22,647 bases of DNA from assembly GCA_035543455.1 (NCBI GenBank), contig DATKKE010000045.1:1-22647 (forward strand). The letters are read 5' to 3'. Below the pieces are notes generated by a model, which was given only the letters and a program-made list of their open reading frames with translations, was not told the DNA's origin and did no database searches. Source of the stretch: CAIKOD01 sp035543455 (GTDB lineage Archaea > Halobacteriota > Methanomicrobia > Methanomicrobiales > Methanospirillaceae). Numbering within the stretch: position 1 is the stretch's first letter; each line of letters begins with the position of its first letter. The position numbers were made by a program, and so were the translations under genes. Shown here piece by piece: positions 14,046-20,889 of the stretch.

Positions 14046-15059
14046 TCAGGGGAGACCCGGTCTTCTTACAAGTAGGAAGGCGATGGCAATTCCTGATGCT
14101 GCCAGGAGAATGCCTGGTCCGGGAACCGTGGTCGGCACTGTTGTAGGTGGTATTGTTGTTTTCGCTGCGGTGGGCATCGGAGATGAGGGTTTAGGTGTTG
14201 TCACCGTGGTAGCCGGTGGAGATGTAGTTGTCGGTACCGTAGTGACAGGGACGGTTGTCGGAACCGCAGACATCACCGGAGTAGTTCCCGTTCCGATGGA
14301 TATTGAGGGCGAGGGAGACAGGGATGAAGTGATCAGCGGGTTGACGCTCTGGAGGAGCATCGCTTTTTGAACGCTCTGGCTCTTTCCGACGGCTCCATAG
14401 TTGTCGTTCATACCATTTGCATTACATTCTGCCCAGACCGTATAGGTACCTGACGAATAGGAGCCCGTGCTCCATATCGGTCCCGTGGAATAGGATGCAG
14501 TACTGACCGGGATATCGACGAGGCTGTTACCCGATACACTGGCATATTCGGCACCATCGGGAGCCTTGATATGGATCGTTACCGGTGCACCGCTGACACC
14601 CGGCCTGTTCGCCATCACATAGAGATTGCTGTCGATCCCAAAACTTACGCTGTCTCCTTTCGGAACCCAGGTAACAGTCCCTGCTACTTCAAAATTTGCG
14701 CTGGAATCAAAAATCCTGATAATCAGAGAGGGATCCTGGACATAGAATGCCAGTGATTTTTGTGGAAAGAGGTACCACGCCCCTGTCTTTCCTGAAAATG
14801 TCGACGGAGCTATGTAAAACGAGGAAGAATCATCGACGACAACCGTAGCGGTCGGGGCACCGGAACCGACATTGGAAGATCCGCTGTACCATGCGATTGT
14901 TGATCCGCTCTTAGCCCCTGTCTGGGTAATATCGAGTCCCTGTTCGCCAATAAATGCAGTCCCGCCCCCCGGTATGGTATTCAGGGCTGCCATAACAGGC
15001 ACCACAAGAATTAACGGCATTACCAGCAGGGTGATTGATAGTATCTTAAGTCCGTTCAT
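14046..15059 (-). CDS. DUF3821 surface protein with Thr/Pro stalk and C-terminal anchor
   Basis: A 337-residue exported protein. The order is a signal peptide (1 to about 25, ending in PVMA), a DUF3821-type globular region (NTIPGGGTAFIGEQGLDI at about 27-44, through the DPSLIIRIFD and GDSVSFGIDSNLY strands), then a long Thr/Pro/Val-rich stalk (about 255-313), then GPGILLAAS-type hydrophobic span and Arg-Arg at the end. The tail resembles archaeosortase-processed anchors of the PGF-CTERM kind but is not a perfect match. Such proteins decorate the S-layer in Methanomicrobiales; their function is unknown. The ATG at 15059 is preferred to a GTG at 15071 because GGTGA lies five bases before it. 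TTTATTATAT at about 15113-15122 is a likely TATA element. Confidence 0.82.
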   Translation of the reverse strand: MNGLKILSITLLVMPLILVVPVMAALNTIPGGGTAFIGEQGLDITQTGAKSGSTIAWYSGSSNVGSGAPTATVVVDDSSSFYIAPSTFSGKTGAWYLFPQKSLAFYVQDPSLIIRIFDSSANFEVAGTVTWVPKGDSVSFGIDSNLYVMANRPGVSGAPVTIHIKAPDGAEYASVSGNSLVDIPVSTASYSTGPIWSTGSYSSGTYTVWAECNANGMNDNYGAVGKSQSVQKAMLLQSVNPLITSSLSPSPSISIGTGTTPVMSAVPTTVPVTTVPTTTSPPATTVTTPKPSSPMPTAAKTTIPPTTVPTTVPGPGILLAASGIAIAFLLVRRPGLP

Positions 15060-15071
15060 TGCTTTCACCAC

Positions 15072-15342
15072 GTACAGGATTCCTATTCAATTCTTTTTCG
15101 TTGAGAATATATCACCAATATAATAAACGTTGTCACCGTGATATGTTCAGGACGAACGGATCAATACCAGGGCGCAAAGGCATGATTTACCGTGAACATC
15201 CATCCCTGGTAACGTGAGTGATTCCAATCTTGTATCATCCGCCCGGGGATGCATGACAAAAGGGTTCTTTCATTTACCCGGCATCCAGGCCAATACCTGC
15301 ATTTCTAAAGAATCTCCGGATTCCCGGAATACTCTGCCCGTC
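15072..15342. other. Promoter region of the DUF3821 gene
   Basis: It holds TATA-like strings for the minus-strand DUF3821 gene (GTTTATTATATTGG at about 15111-15124, and a second, GATATATT, near 15100-15107). The leader would be about 30 bases with a GGTGA ribosome site. The rest up to the guaA stop shows no gene. Confidence 0.45.
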
Positions 15343-15906
15343 TCACTCCGATAATTTGAGCGTAAGGTTATTGAAATTTTCATAAACGAGATGCCCGTGC
15401 TCGCTGTGGCTGACCTCGGGATGCCACTGCAGGCCGTAGATATGTTTTCCTGGGAGGGCAAGCGCTTCATTTGTACAGATGTCCGACGATGCCAGCCTGA
15501 TGAACCCGGGAGGGGTTATGCGTACTTCATCTGCATGCGATGCCCAGACATTGATCGAACCGGGATAACCCTTCAAAATTTCATCGTGGTCATTGATTTC
15601 AACCCTGACCGCTCCATATCCACCGAATTTGCCCGGTTTTACTTCTCCGCCGAATGACGCTGCAATGATGTGAAGCCCGAGGCAGATACCAAGGACGGGA
15701 ATACCCAGGTTCAGGTAATCCCTGCATCTGCCTGCCCGTTCGATTGCCGGTCCCCCACCGAGGACGAGCCCCCTGCACGCCCCTGATACCTCTTCAGGCG
15801 GTGTGTTGTTGCCGATCATTTTCGCGTCGATCGAAAGGTCCCGCAACATGCGGAGAATCAGGTGGTTGAACTGTCCGAAATTGTTCACAACATAGATGGG
15901 AAGCAT
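15343..15906 (-). CDS. guaAA: GMP synthase glutaminase subunit (subunit A)
   Basis: A 187-residue class I glutamine amidotransferase, the stand-alone glutaminase of the two-subunit archaeal GMP synthase. It releases ammonia from glutamine for the ATP-pyrophosphatase subunit, which turns XMP to GMP. The nucleophile is Cys75 in GICLGLH; the catalytic His162 and Glu164 sit in LQWHPEVSHSEHG; LVLGGGP (47-53) forms the oxyanion region. The length and the start MLPIYVVNNFGQFNHLI are typical. The partner synthetase subunit is not in this window. A TATA box 30 bases upstream of the ATG points to a leaderless message. CobT ends 40 bases upstream on the same strand, but the promoter suggests independent expression. 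Confidence 0.9.
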   Translation of the reverse strand: MLPIYVVNNFGQFNHLILRMLRDLSIDAKMIGNNTPPEEVSGACRGLVLGGGPAIERAGRCRDYLNLGIPVLGICLGLHIIAASFGGEVKPGKFGGYGAVRVEINDHDEILKGYPGSINVWASHADEVRITPPGFIRLASSDICTNEALALPGKHIYGLQWHPEVSHSEHGHLVYENFNNLTLKLSE

Positions 15907-15930
15907 TTATGAAGAAATATTGGAGCCGGT

Positions 15931-15940
15931 GGATAATAAG
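15931..15940 (-). promoter_or_regulatory. TATA box of guaAA, leaderless layout
   Basis: On the minus strand this reads CTTATTATCC, centred 30 bases before the ATG at 15906. It sits in the 40-base gap after the cobT stop. Confidence 0.5.
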
Positions 15941-15946
15941 GTGTAT

Positions 15947-16957
15947 TCATTGGTACCTGCTCACTGCCTCAAAGATATGCTGCCTGATTTCGTCATGGGA
16001 ATAGCCCTGGAGGGACGCGAGGAACATCGCTCCGCCTGCCCCCATTCCCTCCTTTACCTCCCCGGAACAATATCGTGCAAGCCCCGAATGCCCGAGGCTC
16101 CCAAATCCGGGATCTACGACATACATCCTGACTCCAATGGCACGGGCAGTCTCTTCTACATCCGCGGACGGATCATCCCTGACGTAACAGGTCGTTGCGA
16201 TATCAGGGGGGTGACGGCCCATCGCTTTCAGAACCCCTGCGACAGCCAGCATCTGCGTCCCACCTGCAAGGACGAGTTTTCCGGAATACCCACTGGCGAG
16301 ACCGGCGGCTACGGGCATCATCGGGTCTCCCGTCACCTTGAGGACATCAAGTGGTTCCATCTCCTGAAACGGGCCGGCTCTCGCTTGTACCATTCTCCAT
16401 ACTTCCTCCTTGATCCCCACCGGGTTACTGACGAAACTGCTGCTGACACGGGCAGGGTAGCCGAGGGCTCTCAGGACACATAGTGCTGTGGTAGTCCCTC
16501 CCGGTACGCACTCCCCGAGGACGATCAAATCGGTGTATGCCGAGAGGAAATTTCCAAGCATTTTCCCTTTTTCATAAAGGCCTGCCGCATCGGGCACTGC
16601 ATTTCTGACACGGGGGTCGTCTCCGGGACTGCCATATACATCAAAGCAGGGAACAACCGGGCTACGGACAAGCCCTGCATTGATAAAAAAAGGAGTGATC
16701 CCGATCAGCTCCATCACAGCCCGTGTAATAGTAGCAGGGGTCGGGCACCCTGTTGGCGTATCCGGCCGGACCGGCATGCTCGTGATCTCGCCACGGGCAA
16801 TGAGTTCGGCATCAAGGATCGGTGTAAGAAGTGTTTTTTCCGGTGTAGGCCCGGCACCTGAAATACCAGGGATTGTGGAGAGTTGCGTATTGGCGAGGAT
16901 ACTGACAAAAAGAGGCCGTTCTGCCTGTTTTAATCCATGTGAAGAAACAAATGACAT
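15947..16957 (-). CDS. cobT: Archaeal nicotinate-nucleotide:dimethylbenzimidazole phosphoribosyltransferase-like protein (UPF0284)
   Basis: A 336-residue protein of the UPF0284/archaeal CobT group. CobT transfers the ribose phosphate of nicotinate mononucleotide to the lower-ligand base, making the nucleotide that CobS attaches to cobinamide. Recognisable segments are GISGAGPTPE (31-40), GECVPGGTTTAL (148-159) around the nucleotide site, and AGGTQM (231-236) later in the chain. The divergent CobS gene 148 bases away strongly supports a cobamide role. Archaeal members are distant from bacterial CobT, and the true base used here is unknown. The ATG at 16957 has no good ribosome site; no in-frame alternative looks better. 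Confidence 0.85.
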   Translation of the reverse strand: MSFVSSHGLKQAERPLFVSILANTQLSTIPGISGAGPTPEKTLLTPILDAELIARGEITSMPVRPDTPTGCPTPATITRAVMELIGITPFFINAGLVRSPVVPCFDVYGSPGDDPRVRNAVPDAAGLYEKGKMLGNFLSAYTDLIVLGECVPGGTTTALCVLRALGYPARVSSSFVSNPVGIKEEVWRMVQARAGPFQEMEPLDVLKVTGDPMMPVAAGLASGYSGKLVLAGGTQMLAVAGVLKAMGRHPPDIATTCYVRDDPSADVEETARAIGVRMYVVDPGFGSLGHSGLARYCSGEVKEGMGAGGAMFLASLQGYSHDEIRQHIFEAVSRYQ

Positions 16958-17076
16958 GTACTATCAAGACAGGATATTCTTCTGTCTGCCTGCAGTCAGT
17001 ATCGGCACCGGCCTGCATCAAAGTATCCACAGGCCCGCCTCCCTCTCCCTGTCCTGGTTGTCCGAAGTTATCGCAC

Positions 17077-17086
17077 GGTATAATTA
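17077..17086 (+). promoter_or_regulatory. TATA box of cobS, leaderless TTG start
   Basis: GGTATAATTA is centred about 25 bases before the TTG at 17106, so the message would begin at the start codon. Confidence 0.45.
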
Positions 17087-17105
17087 GGGGAACCGGAAAT
17101 TACTA

Positions 17106-17825
17106 TTGTTGTCCCTGAAATCTGTTATCGCCCTGCTCCAGTTCTGCACGATCATCCCACTCGGGAAACCGGTGGAATTCGAAGAGTTCGCAAAAATGAG
17201 CTGGTTGTACCCGGTTGCGGGGTATATTACCGGAGGGTTTGCCGCACTGGTCTCTTTTTTTATCCCGGATCATGCATTGTCGGCGGCATTTGCCATAGCG
17301 GGACTGTTCCTCATCACGGGATGCAATCACTTAGACGGCCTTCTCGATTTTGGAGACGGTCTCATGGCGCATGGAAACCGGGAAAAACGTATCAGGGCTC
17401 TTACCGACCGGCAGATCGGCACCGGTGCCGTGGCGATGGCGGTATCCGTTATCCTGATCAGCTGGGCCGGCCTCCAGGCTGTGAGTCCCATAATCTGGGC
17501 ACTGATTGCCGGGGAGGTCTGCGCCAAGTTCTCCATGGCATTTCTTACGGTGTATGGGAAACCGTTTAGAGAGGGGATCCATTCATACCTGCACAGCATG
17601 AGCAGGCACCGGTTTGTAATTTACGCGGCAATTCTTTGTATTCCGATTGCATTTATTCCTGTATCCCCGCCAAAGCTGGTGTTATCCGCCGTAATGATGG
17701 TACTTGTTCCCATCCTGCTCCTGGGAATTTCCGGAAGGTTATTCGGAGGGGTAAACGGAGATATCGTCGGGGCTTCAAATGAAATCACCCGGGCCATGGT
17801 TATCGTAGTATTCGCCCTGCTGTAA
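17106..17825 (+). CDS. cobS: Adenosylcobinamide-GDP ribazoletransferase (cobalamin synthase)
   Basis: A 239-residue integral membrane enzyme that joins adenosylcobinamide-GDP to alpha-ribazole (phosphate), the last assembly step of cobamides. The catalytic motif is DGLLDFGDGL (77-86) with its paired aspartates, followed by NREKRIRALTDRQIGTGAVA (91-110), both hallmarks of the family. Several hydrophobic segments follow (about 112-130, 160-190, 193-205). An in-frame stop at 17085-17087 leaves only TTG codons (17106 or 17109) near the family start, so TTG is the most likely start; a TATA box sits 25 bases before it. It is divergent from cobT. Confidence 0.88.
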   Translation: MLSLKSVIALLQFCTIIPLGKPVEFEEFAKMSWLYPVAGYITGGFAALVSFFIPDHALSAAFAIAGLFLITGCNHLDGLLDFGDGLMAHGNREKRIRALTDRQIGTGAVAMAVSVILISWAGLQAVSPIIWALIAGEVCAKFSMAFLTVYGKPFREGIHSYLHSMSRHRFVIYAAILCIPIAFIPVSPPKLVLSAVMMVLVPILLLGISGRLFGGVNGDIVGASNEITRAMVIVVFALL

Positions 17826-17876
17826 CTGCACCATCCCGTCACTAAAAACCCGTTATCCCTTGTCCTTCTATCATAT

Positions 17877-17888
17877 CTTTTATGAATA
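17877..17888 (+). promoter_or_regulatory. TATA box of the Dsr-like gene
   Basis: CTTTTATGAATA is centred about 28 bases before the ATG at 17911. This decides the start in favour of that ATG and implies a leaderless message. Confidence 0.45.
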
Positions 17889-17910
17889 TAACCGGCAAGT
17901 AGTGATACAG

Positions 17911-18777
17911 ATGTTCCGGGATGTAAGTATTCACATGAGAGGTGGCGTTATCACCGAACGTGACGCCGATTTCTGCACTATCCGAACAAGGATACCGGCC
18001 GGTGTGATTTCCACCGATCAACTTCGCCAGCTGGCAAGGATTGCAAAACAGTATGGTACGGGAAACGTCCACATCACCACGAGGCAGACTATCGAAATTC
18101 CCCATGTAAACCCGCAGTACCTAAAAAAGATTGCTGCTGCCCTGGAAAAAAATGGGACACCCATCGGTTCGGAAAAAGATGAGGTCGTCAATATCGTTTC
18201 CTGTCCCGGAATCGAACGATGCAAATTTGCCAATATCAATACTATAGATCTCGCAAAAAAAATCGATGAACGTATGTTCGGGAAGGAAATGCCGGTTAAA
18301 ATAAGGATTTCCATATCGGGATGCCCGAACGGCTGCACGAGTCCTCTTCTGAATGAAATAGGAATAAGCGGGAGGGTCGATCCGCTCAGGGAAGAAGGAC
18401 TCTGTACCGGGTGTGGGACCTGCACCGAATACTGCCGGGAAAATGCAATCAGGATCAGGAACGGCGTTTCGGTTCTGGATGCGGAAAAATGCCTGAGTTG
18501 CGGAATTTGTGTACGATCGTGCCCTTTCGAACTTCTCAAATCAAAAGGCACCCGTTACCTGGTTACAGTCGGCGGACGGAGGGGAAGGCATCCTCATCTT
18601 GGCAGAGAACTTATATCACTCGATAATGCCGAGGACGTGGTTGATGTGATCGAGAAGGTGGTATACTGGGTATACCGGCGGGCATGGAGCGGCCGCCTCC
18701 TGTCAGACCAGCTCGATGAACTCCAGTTTGAACAGTTTAAATCGGAGATCACGGGACAGTTCAGACAGGGAAAATGA
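17911..18777 (+). CDS. Small dissimilatory sulfite reductase-like protein with ferredoxin domain
   Basis: A 288-residue siroheme/iron-sulfur protein of the Dsr-like group seen in methanogens and related to AsrC. The N-terminal repeat holds GGVITERDADFCTIRTR and the HITTRQTIEIP segment (54-64). The siroheme-[4Fe-4S] ligands are Cys98 and Cys104 (CPGIERC) and Cys138 and Cys142 (CPNGC). A 2[4Fe-4S] ferredoxin insert follows (Cys165/168/171/175 and Cys194/197/200/204). All cluster ligands are present, so the protein should be redox active, reducing sulfite or another small oxyanion or serving an unknown assimilatory role. It is far shorter than F420-dependent Fsr and lacks its flavin domain, so it needs an external donor. 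The start is set by the TATA box; a TTG at 17860 would extend it without family match. Confidence 0.88.
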   Translation: MFRDVSIHMRGGVITERDADFCTIRTRIPAGVISTDQLRQLARIAKQYGTGNVHITTRQTIEIPHVNPQYLKKIAAALEKNGTPIGSEKDEVVNIVSCPGIERCKFANINTIDLAKKIDERMFGKEMPVKIRISISGCPNGCTSPLLNEIGISGRVDPLREEGLCTGCGTCTEYCRENAIRIRNGVSVLDAEKCLSCGICVRSCPFELLKSKGTRYLVTVGGRRGRHPHLGRELISLDNAEDVVDVIEKVVYWVYRRAWSGRLLSDQLDELQFEQFKSEITGQFRQGK

Positions 18778-18799
18778 CCGGCCCGCAACGGAAGTACTG

Positions 18800-19099
18800 T
18801 CAACGGTATCTCGGGGAGTAGCCTTCCCCGGCGTCATCATTGCACTCTATCGCTTCGCCATCCCTTACCAGCGAATTGAACTGCATCGCCGCCTCCATGA
18901 GAGCCTCATCCTGTGCTTTCCCCTGGCGTATTGCCTGTAAGGCCAGGTCCTGGGGTGAAGGGTACACCCTCGGTCCCATCCGAACACCATGACAACGCCC
19001 GCAGTATGCACACATCCGGTAAACCGAGACTTCCCCGGTAGCACAATCAACCATTGCCCTGGTTTTTTTCTCATCACGATGTATCGGGAGGGTTTTCAT
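18800..19099 (-). CDS. Small Cys-rich protein of unknown function
   Basis: The ATG at 19099 gives 99 residues. A TATA-like TCATATCAGG (19121-19130 on the minus strand) lies 27 bases before it, so a leaderless message is plausible; the frame is open further upstream, but that part runs into the EF-1alpha control region and looks non-coding. The N-terminal half holds Cys19 and a CAYCGRCHG motif (Cys30, Cys33, Cys36, His37), enough for a zinc ribbon or an iron-sulfur site. The C-terminal half is helical (QDLALQAIRQGKAQDEALMEAAMQF) with an acidic end and Cys86. I recognise no family. It is convergent with the Dsr-like gene, 22 bases apart, and divergent from EF-1alpha. Confidence 0.6.
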   Translation of the reverse strand: MKTLPIHRDEKKTRAMVDCATGEVSVYRMCAYCGRCHGVRMGPRVYPSPQDLALQAIRQGKAQDEALMEAAMQFNSLVRDGEAIECNDDAGEGYSPRYR

Positions 19100-19220
19100 A
19101 CCTAGAGATGTTCGTGCATGCCTGATATGACTTTGCCGGTTTGCTTGGGAATCCGGGCAAATAACGCCATTGGCGCCCATCGAAATGATTAATATAGATG
19201 GGTCCCAATAAGTAATACTC

Positions 19221-19231
19221 GCATAAATAGG
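19221..19231 (+). promoter_or_regulatory. Candidate TATA box of the EF-1alpha operon
   Basis: GCATAAATAGG lies about 42 bases before the ATG at 19268. The predicted leader of about 17 bases would hold the GGAGG ribosome site at 19257-19261. A second element, TTAATATA near 19191, is an alternative. Confidence 0.45.
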
Positions 19232-19267
19232 CTGTTTGAGACAGTCGCATTTTATCGGAGGATGGAT

Positions 19268-20545
19268 ATGGCAACTGACAAGCCCCACATGAATCTTGCG
19301 GTTATCGGACACATCGACCATGGAAAGTCCACTATGGTAGGTCGCCTGATGTTCGAGACCGGCACTGTTCCCGCGCATATCATCGAGGGATACCGTAAAG
19401 AGGCCGAATCAAAGGGTAAGGCAACCTTCGAATTCGCCTGGGTAATGGACAATTTAAAAGAAGAACGTGAGAGGGGTATCACTATCGATATCGCGCATAA
19501 ACGCTTCGATACTCCAAAGTTCTATTTCACCGTGGTGGACTGCCCCGGTCACAGGGACTTCGTCAAAAACATGATTACCGGTGCATCACAGGCGGATGCC
19601 GCAATCCTCGTCGTCGCAGCCGCTGACGGTGTCATGGACCAGACCAAGGAGCATGTATTCCTCGCAAGGACCCTGGGTATCCAGCAGCTGATCATTGCGA
19701 TCAACAAGATGGATGCGATCAAGTACGACCAGAAGAGATTCGAGGAAGTCAAGAAGGACCTTTCCGCACTTCTCCAGATGGTCGGGTACAAACCGGCAGA
19801 TATCCTCTTCATACCCACCAGTGCTCTCGCAGGTGTCAATATCAAGAACAAGAGTCCGGAGACGCCCTGGTATACCGGCCCCACTCTTCTCGAATCGCTC
19901 GATACCTTAAAAGAGCCGGAGAAACCGACCGATAAGCCCCTCAGGCTCCCGATACAGGACGTATACAGCATCAGCGGTATCGGCACCGTGCCCGTAGGCC
20001 GTGTCGAGACCGGTATAATGAAGAAAGGGATGAAGGTCTCTTTCATGCCGGCGAATAAAGAGGGTGAAATCAAGTCCATCGAGATGCACCACGAGGAGAT
20101 TCCCCAAGCGGTCCCCGGTGACAACGTAGGGTTTAACGTCCGTGGTATCGCAAAAGGAGACATCCGTCGTGGCGATGTCCTTGGACCCGCGGATGCACCG
20201 CCCACCGTTGCCGATGAATTTACCGCCCAGATCGTAATCCTCCAGCACCCGAGTGCAATTACAGTCGGTTATACCCCTGTTTTCCACTGCCACACCACCC
20301 AGACGGCCTGTACCTTTGTCGAACTGAAAAAGAAGCTCGACCCGCGTACCGGCCAGACAAAAGAGGAGAACCCGACATTCTTAAAATCAGGAGATGCGGC
20401 GATTGTCCAGGTCAAGCCGACGAAACCGATGGTTATCGAGAATGTCAAAGAGCTCCCCCAGCTTGGCAGGTTTGCAATCCGTGATATGGGACAGACGATC
20501 GCAGCCGGTATGTGTATTGCGATCCAGCCGAAACAGATGAGATAA
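19268..20545 (+). CDS. tuf: Translation elongation factor 1-alpha
   Basis: A 425-residue GTPase that delivers aminoacyl-tRNA to the ribosome. G1 is GHIDHGKST (14-22), G2 lies in ERERGITID (66-74), G3 is DCPGH (91-95) and G4 is NKMD (146-149). The two beta-barrel domains follow. The ATG at 19268 is preferred over 19262 because GGAGG (19257-19261) is six bases before it and abuts the other. The start MATDKPHMNLAVIGH is typical of methanogens. S10 follows 27 bases later, the usual archaeal order; the EF-2, S7 and S12 genes often found upstream are absent here. Confidence 0.96.
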   Translation: MATDKPHMNLAVIGHIDHGKSTMVGRLMFETGTVPAHIIEGYRKEAESKGKATFEFAWVMDNLKEERERGITIDIAHKRFDTPKFYFTVVDCPGHRDFVKNMITGASQADAAILVVAAADGVMDQTKEHVFLARTLGIQQLIIAINKMDAIKYDQKRFEEVKKDLSALLQMVGYKPADILFIPTSALAGVNIKNKSPETPWYTGPTLLESLDTLKEPEKPTDKPLRLPIQDVYSISGIGTVPVGRVETGIMKKGMKVSFMPANKEGEIKSIEMHHEEIPQAVPGDNVGFNVRGIAKGDIRRGDVLGPADAPPTVADEFTAQIVILQHPSAITVGYTPVFHCHTTQTACTFVELKKKLDPRTGQTKEENPTFLKSGDAAIVQVKPTKPMVIENVKELPQLGRFAIRDMGQTIAAGMCIAIQPKQMR

Positions 20546-20555
20546 TATCAATACA

Positions 20556-20562
20556 TTTTTTT
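20556..20562 (+). terminator. T-run between EF-1alpha and S10
   Basis: Seven T residues lie 11 bases after the EF-1alpha stop and just before the S10 ribosome site GGTGA (20563-20567). They could end part of the transcripts and lower S10 output relative to the abundant EF-1alpha. Confidence 0.35.
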
Positions 20563-20572
20563 GGTGAATATA

Positions 20573-20881
20573 ATGCAAAAAGCCAGAATTCGCCTGACAG
20601 GCACTGATTTCAAGAAAGTCGAGATGGTATGTGACCGTATCAAGGAAATTGCAGAACGCACGGGCGTGAATCTGGCAGGGCCAATCCCCCTCCCGACCAA
20701 GAAACTGGTTGTCCCAATACGGAAGAGTCCTGATGGGGAAGGAACCGCTACCTGGGACCGCTGGCAGATGAGAGTGCACAAGAGGCTGATCGATATAGAC
20801 GCCGATGAACGTGCTCTCCGGCAACTCATGAGGACGCAGGTCCCGAAGGATATCGGCATAGAGATCGTCCTTGAGAGCTGA
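20573..20881 (+). CDS. rps10: Small-subunit ribosomal protein S10
   Basis: A 102-residue protein of the usual archaeal S10 length. MQKARIRLTGTDFKKV opens the chain, and GPIPLPTKKLVVPIRKSP (40-57) is the conserved loop that reaches the head of the 30S subunit. The chain ends VPKDIGIEIVLES. The ATG at 20573 has GGTGA six bases upstream; a TTG at 20561 would lie inside the T-run. It is the second gene of the EF-1alpha unit, and the Agl23-like gene starts eight bases after its stop. Confidence 0.95.
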   Translation: MQKARIRLTGTDFKKVEMVCDRIKEIAERTGVNLAGPIPLPTKKLVVPIRKSPDGEGTATWDRWQMRVHKRLIDIDADERALRQLMRTQVPKDIGIEIVLES

Positions 20882-20889
20882 GGAACGGC

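Noticed and set aside
15896..16483. 195-codon plus-strand open frame
   Set aside because: It is antisense to the C-terminal part of cobT and has no family match.
16958..17105. Cobalamin riboswitch between cobT and cobS
   Set aside because: The 148-base gap is too short for the usual B12 riboswitch, no B12-box-like sequence was seen, and such riboswitches are not typical of archaea.
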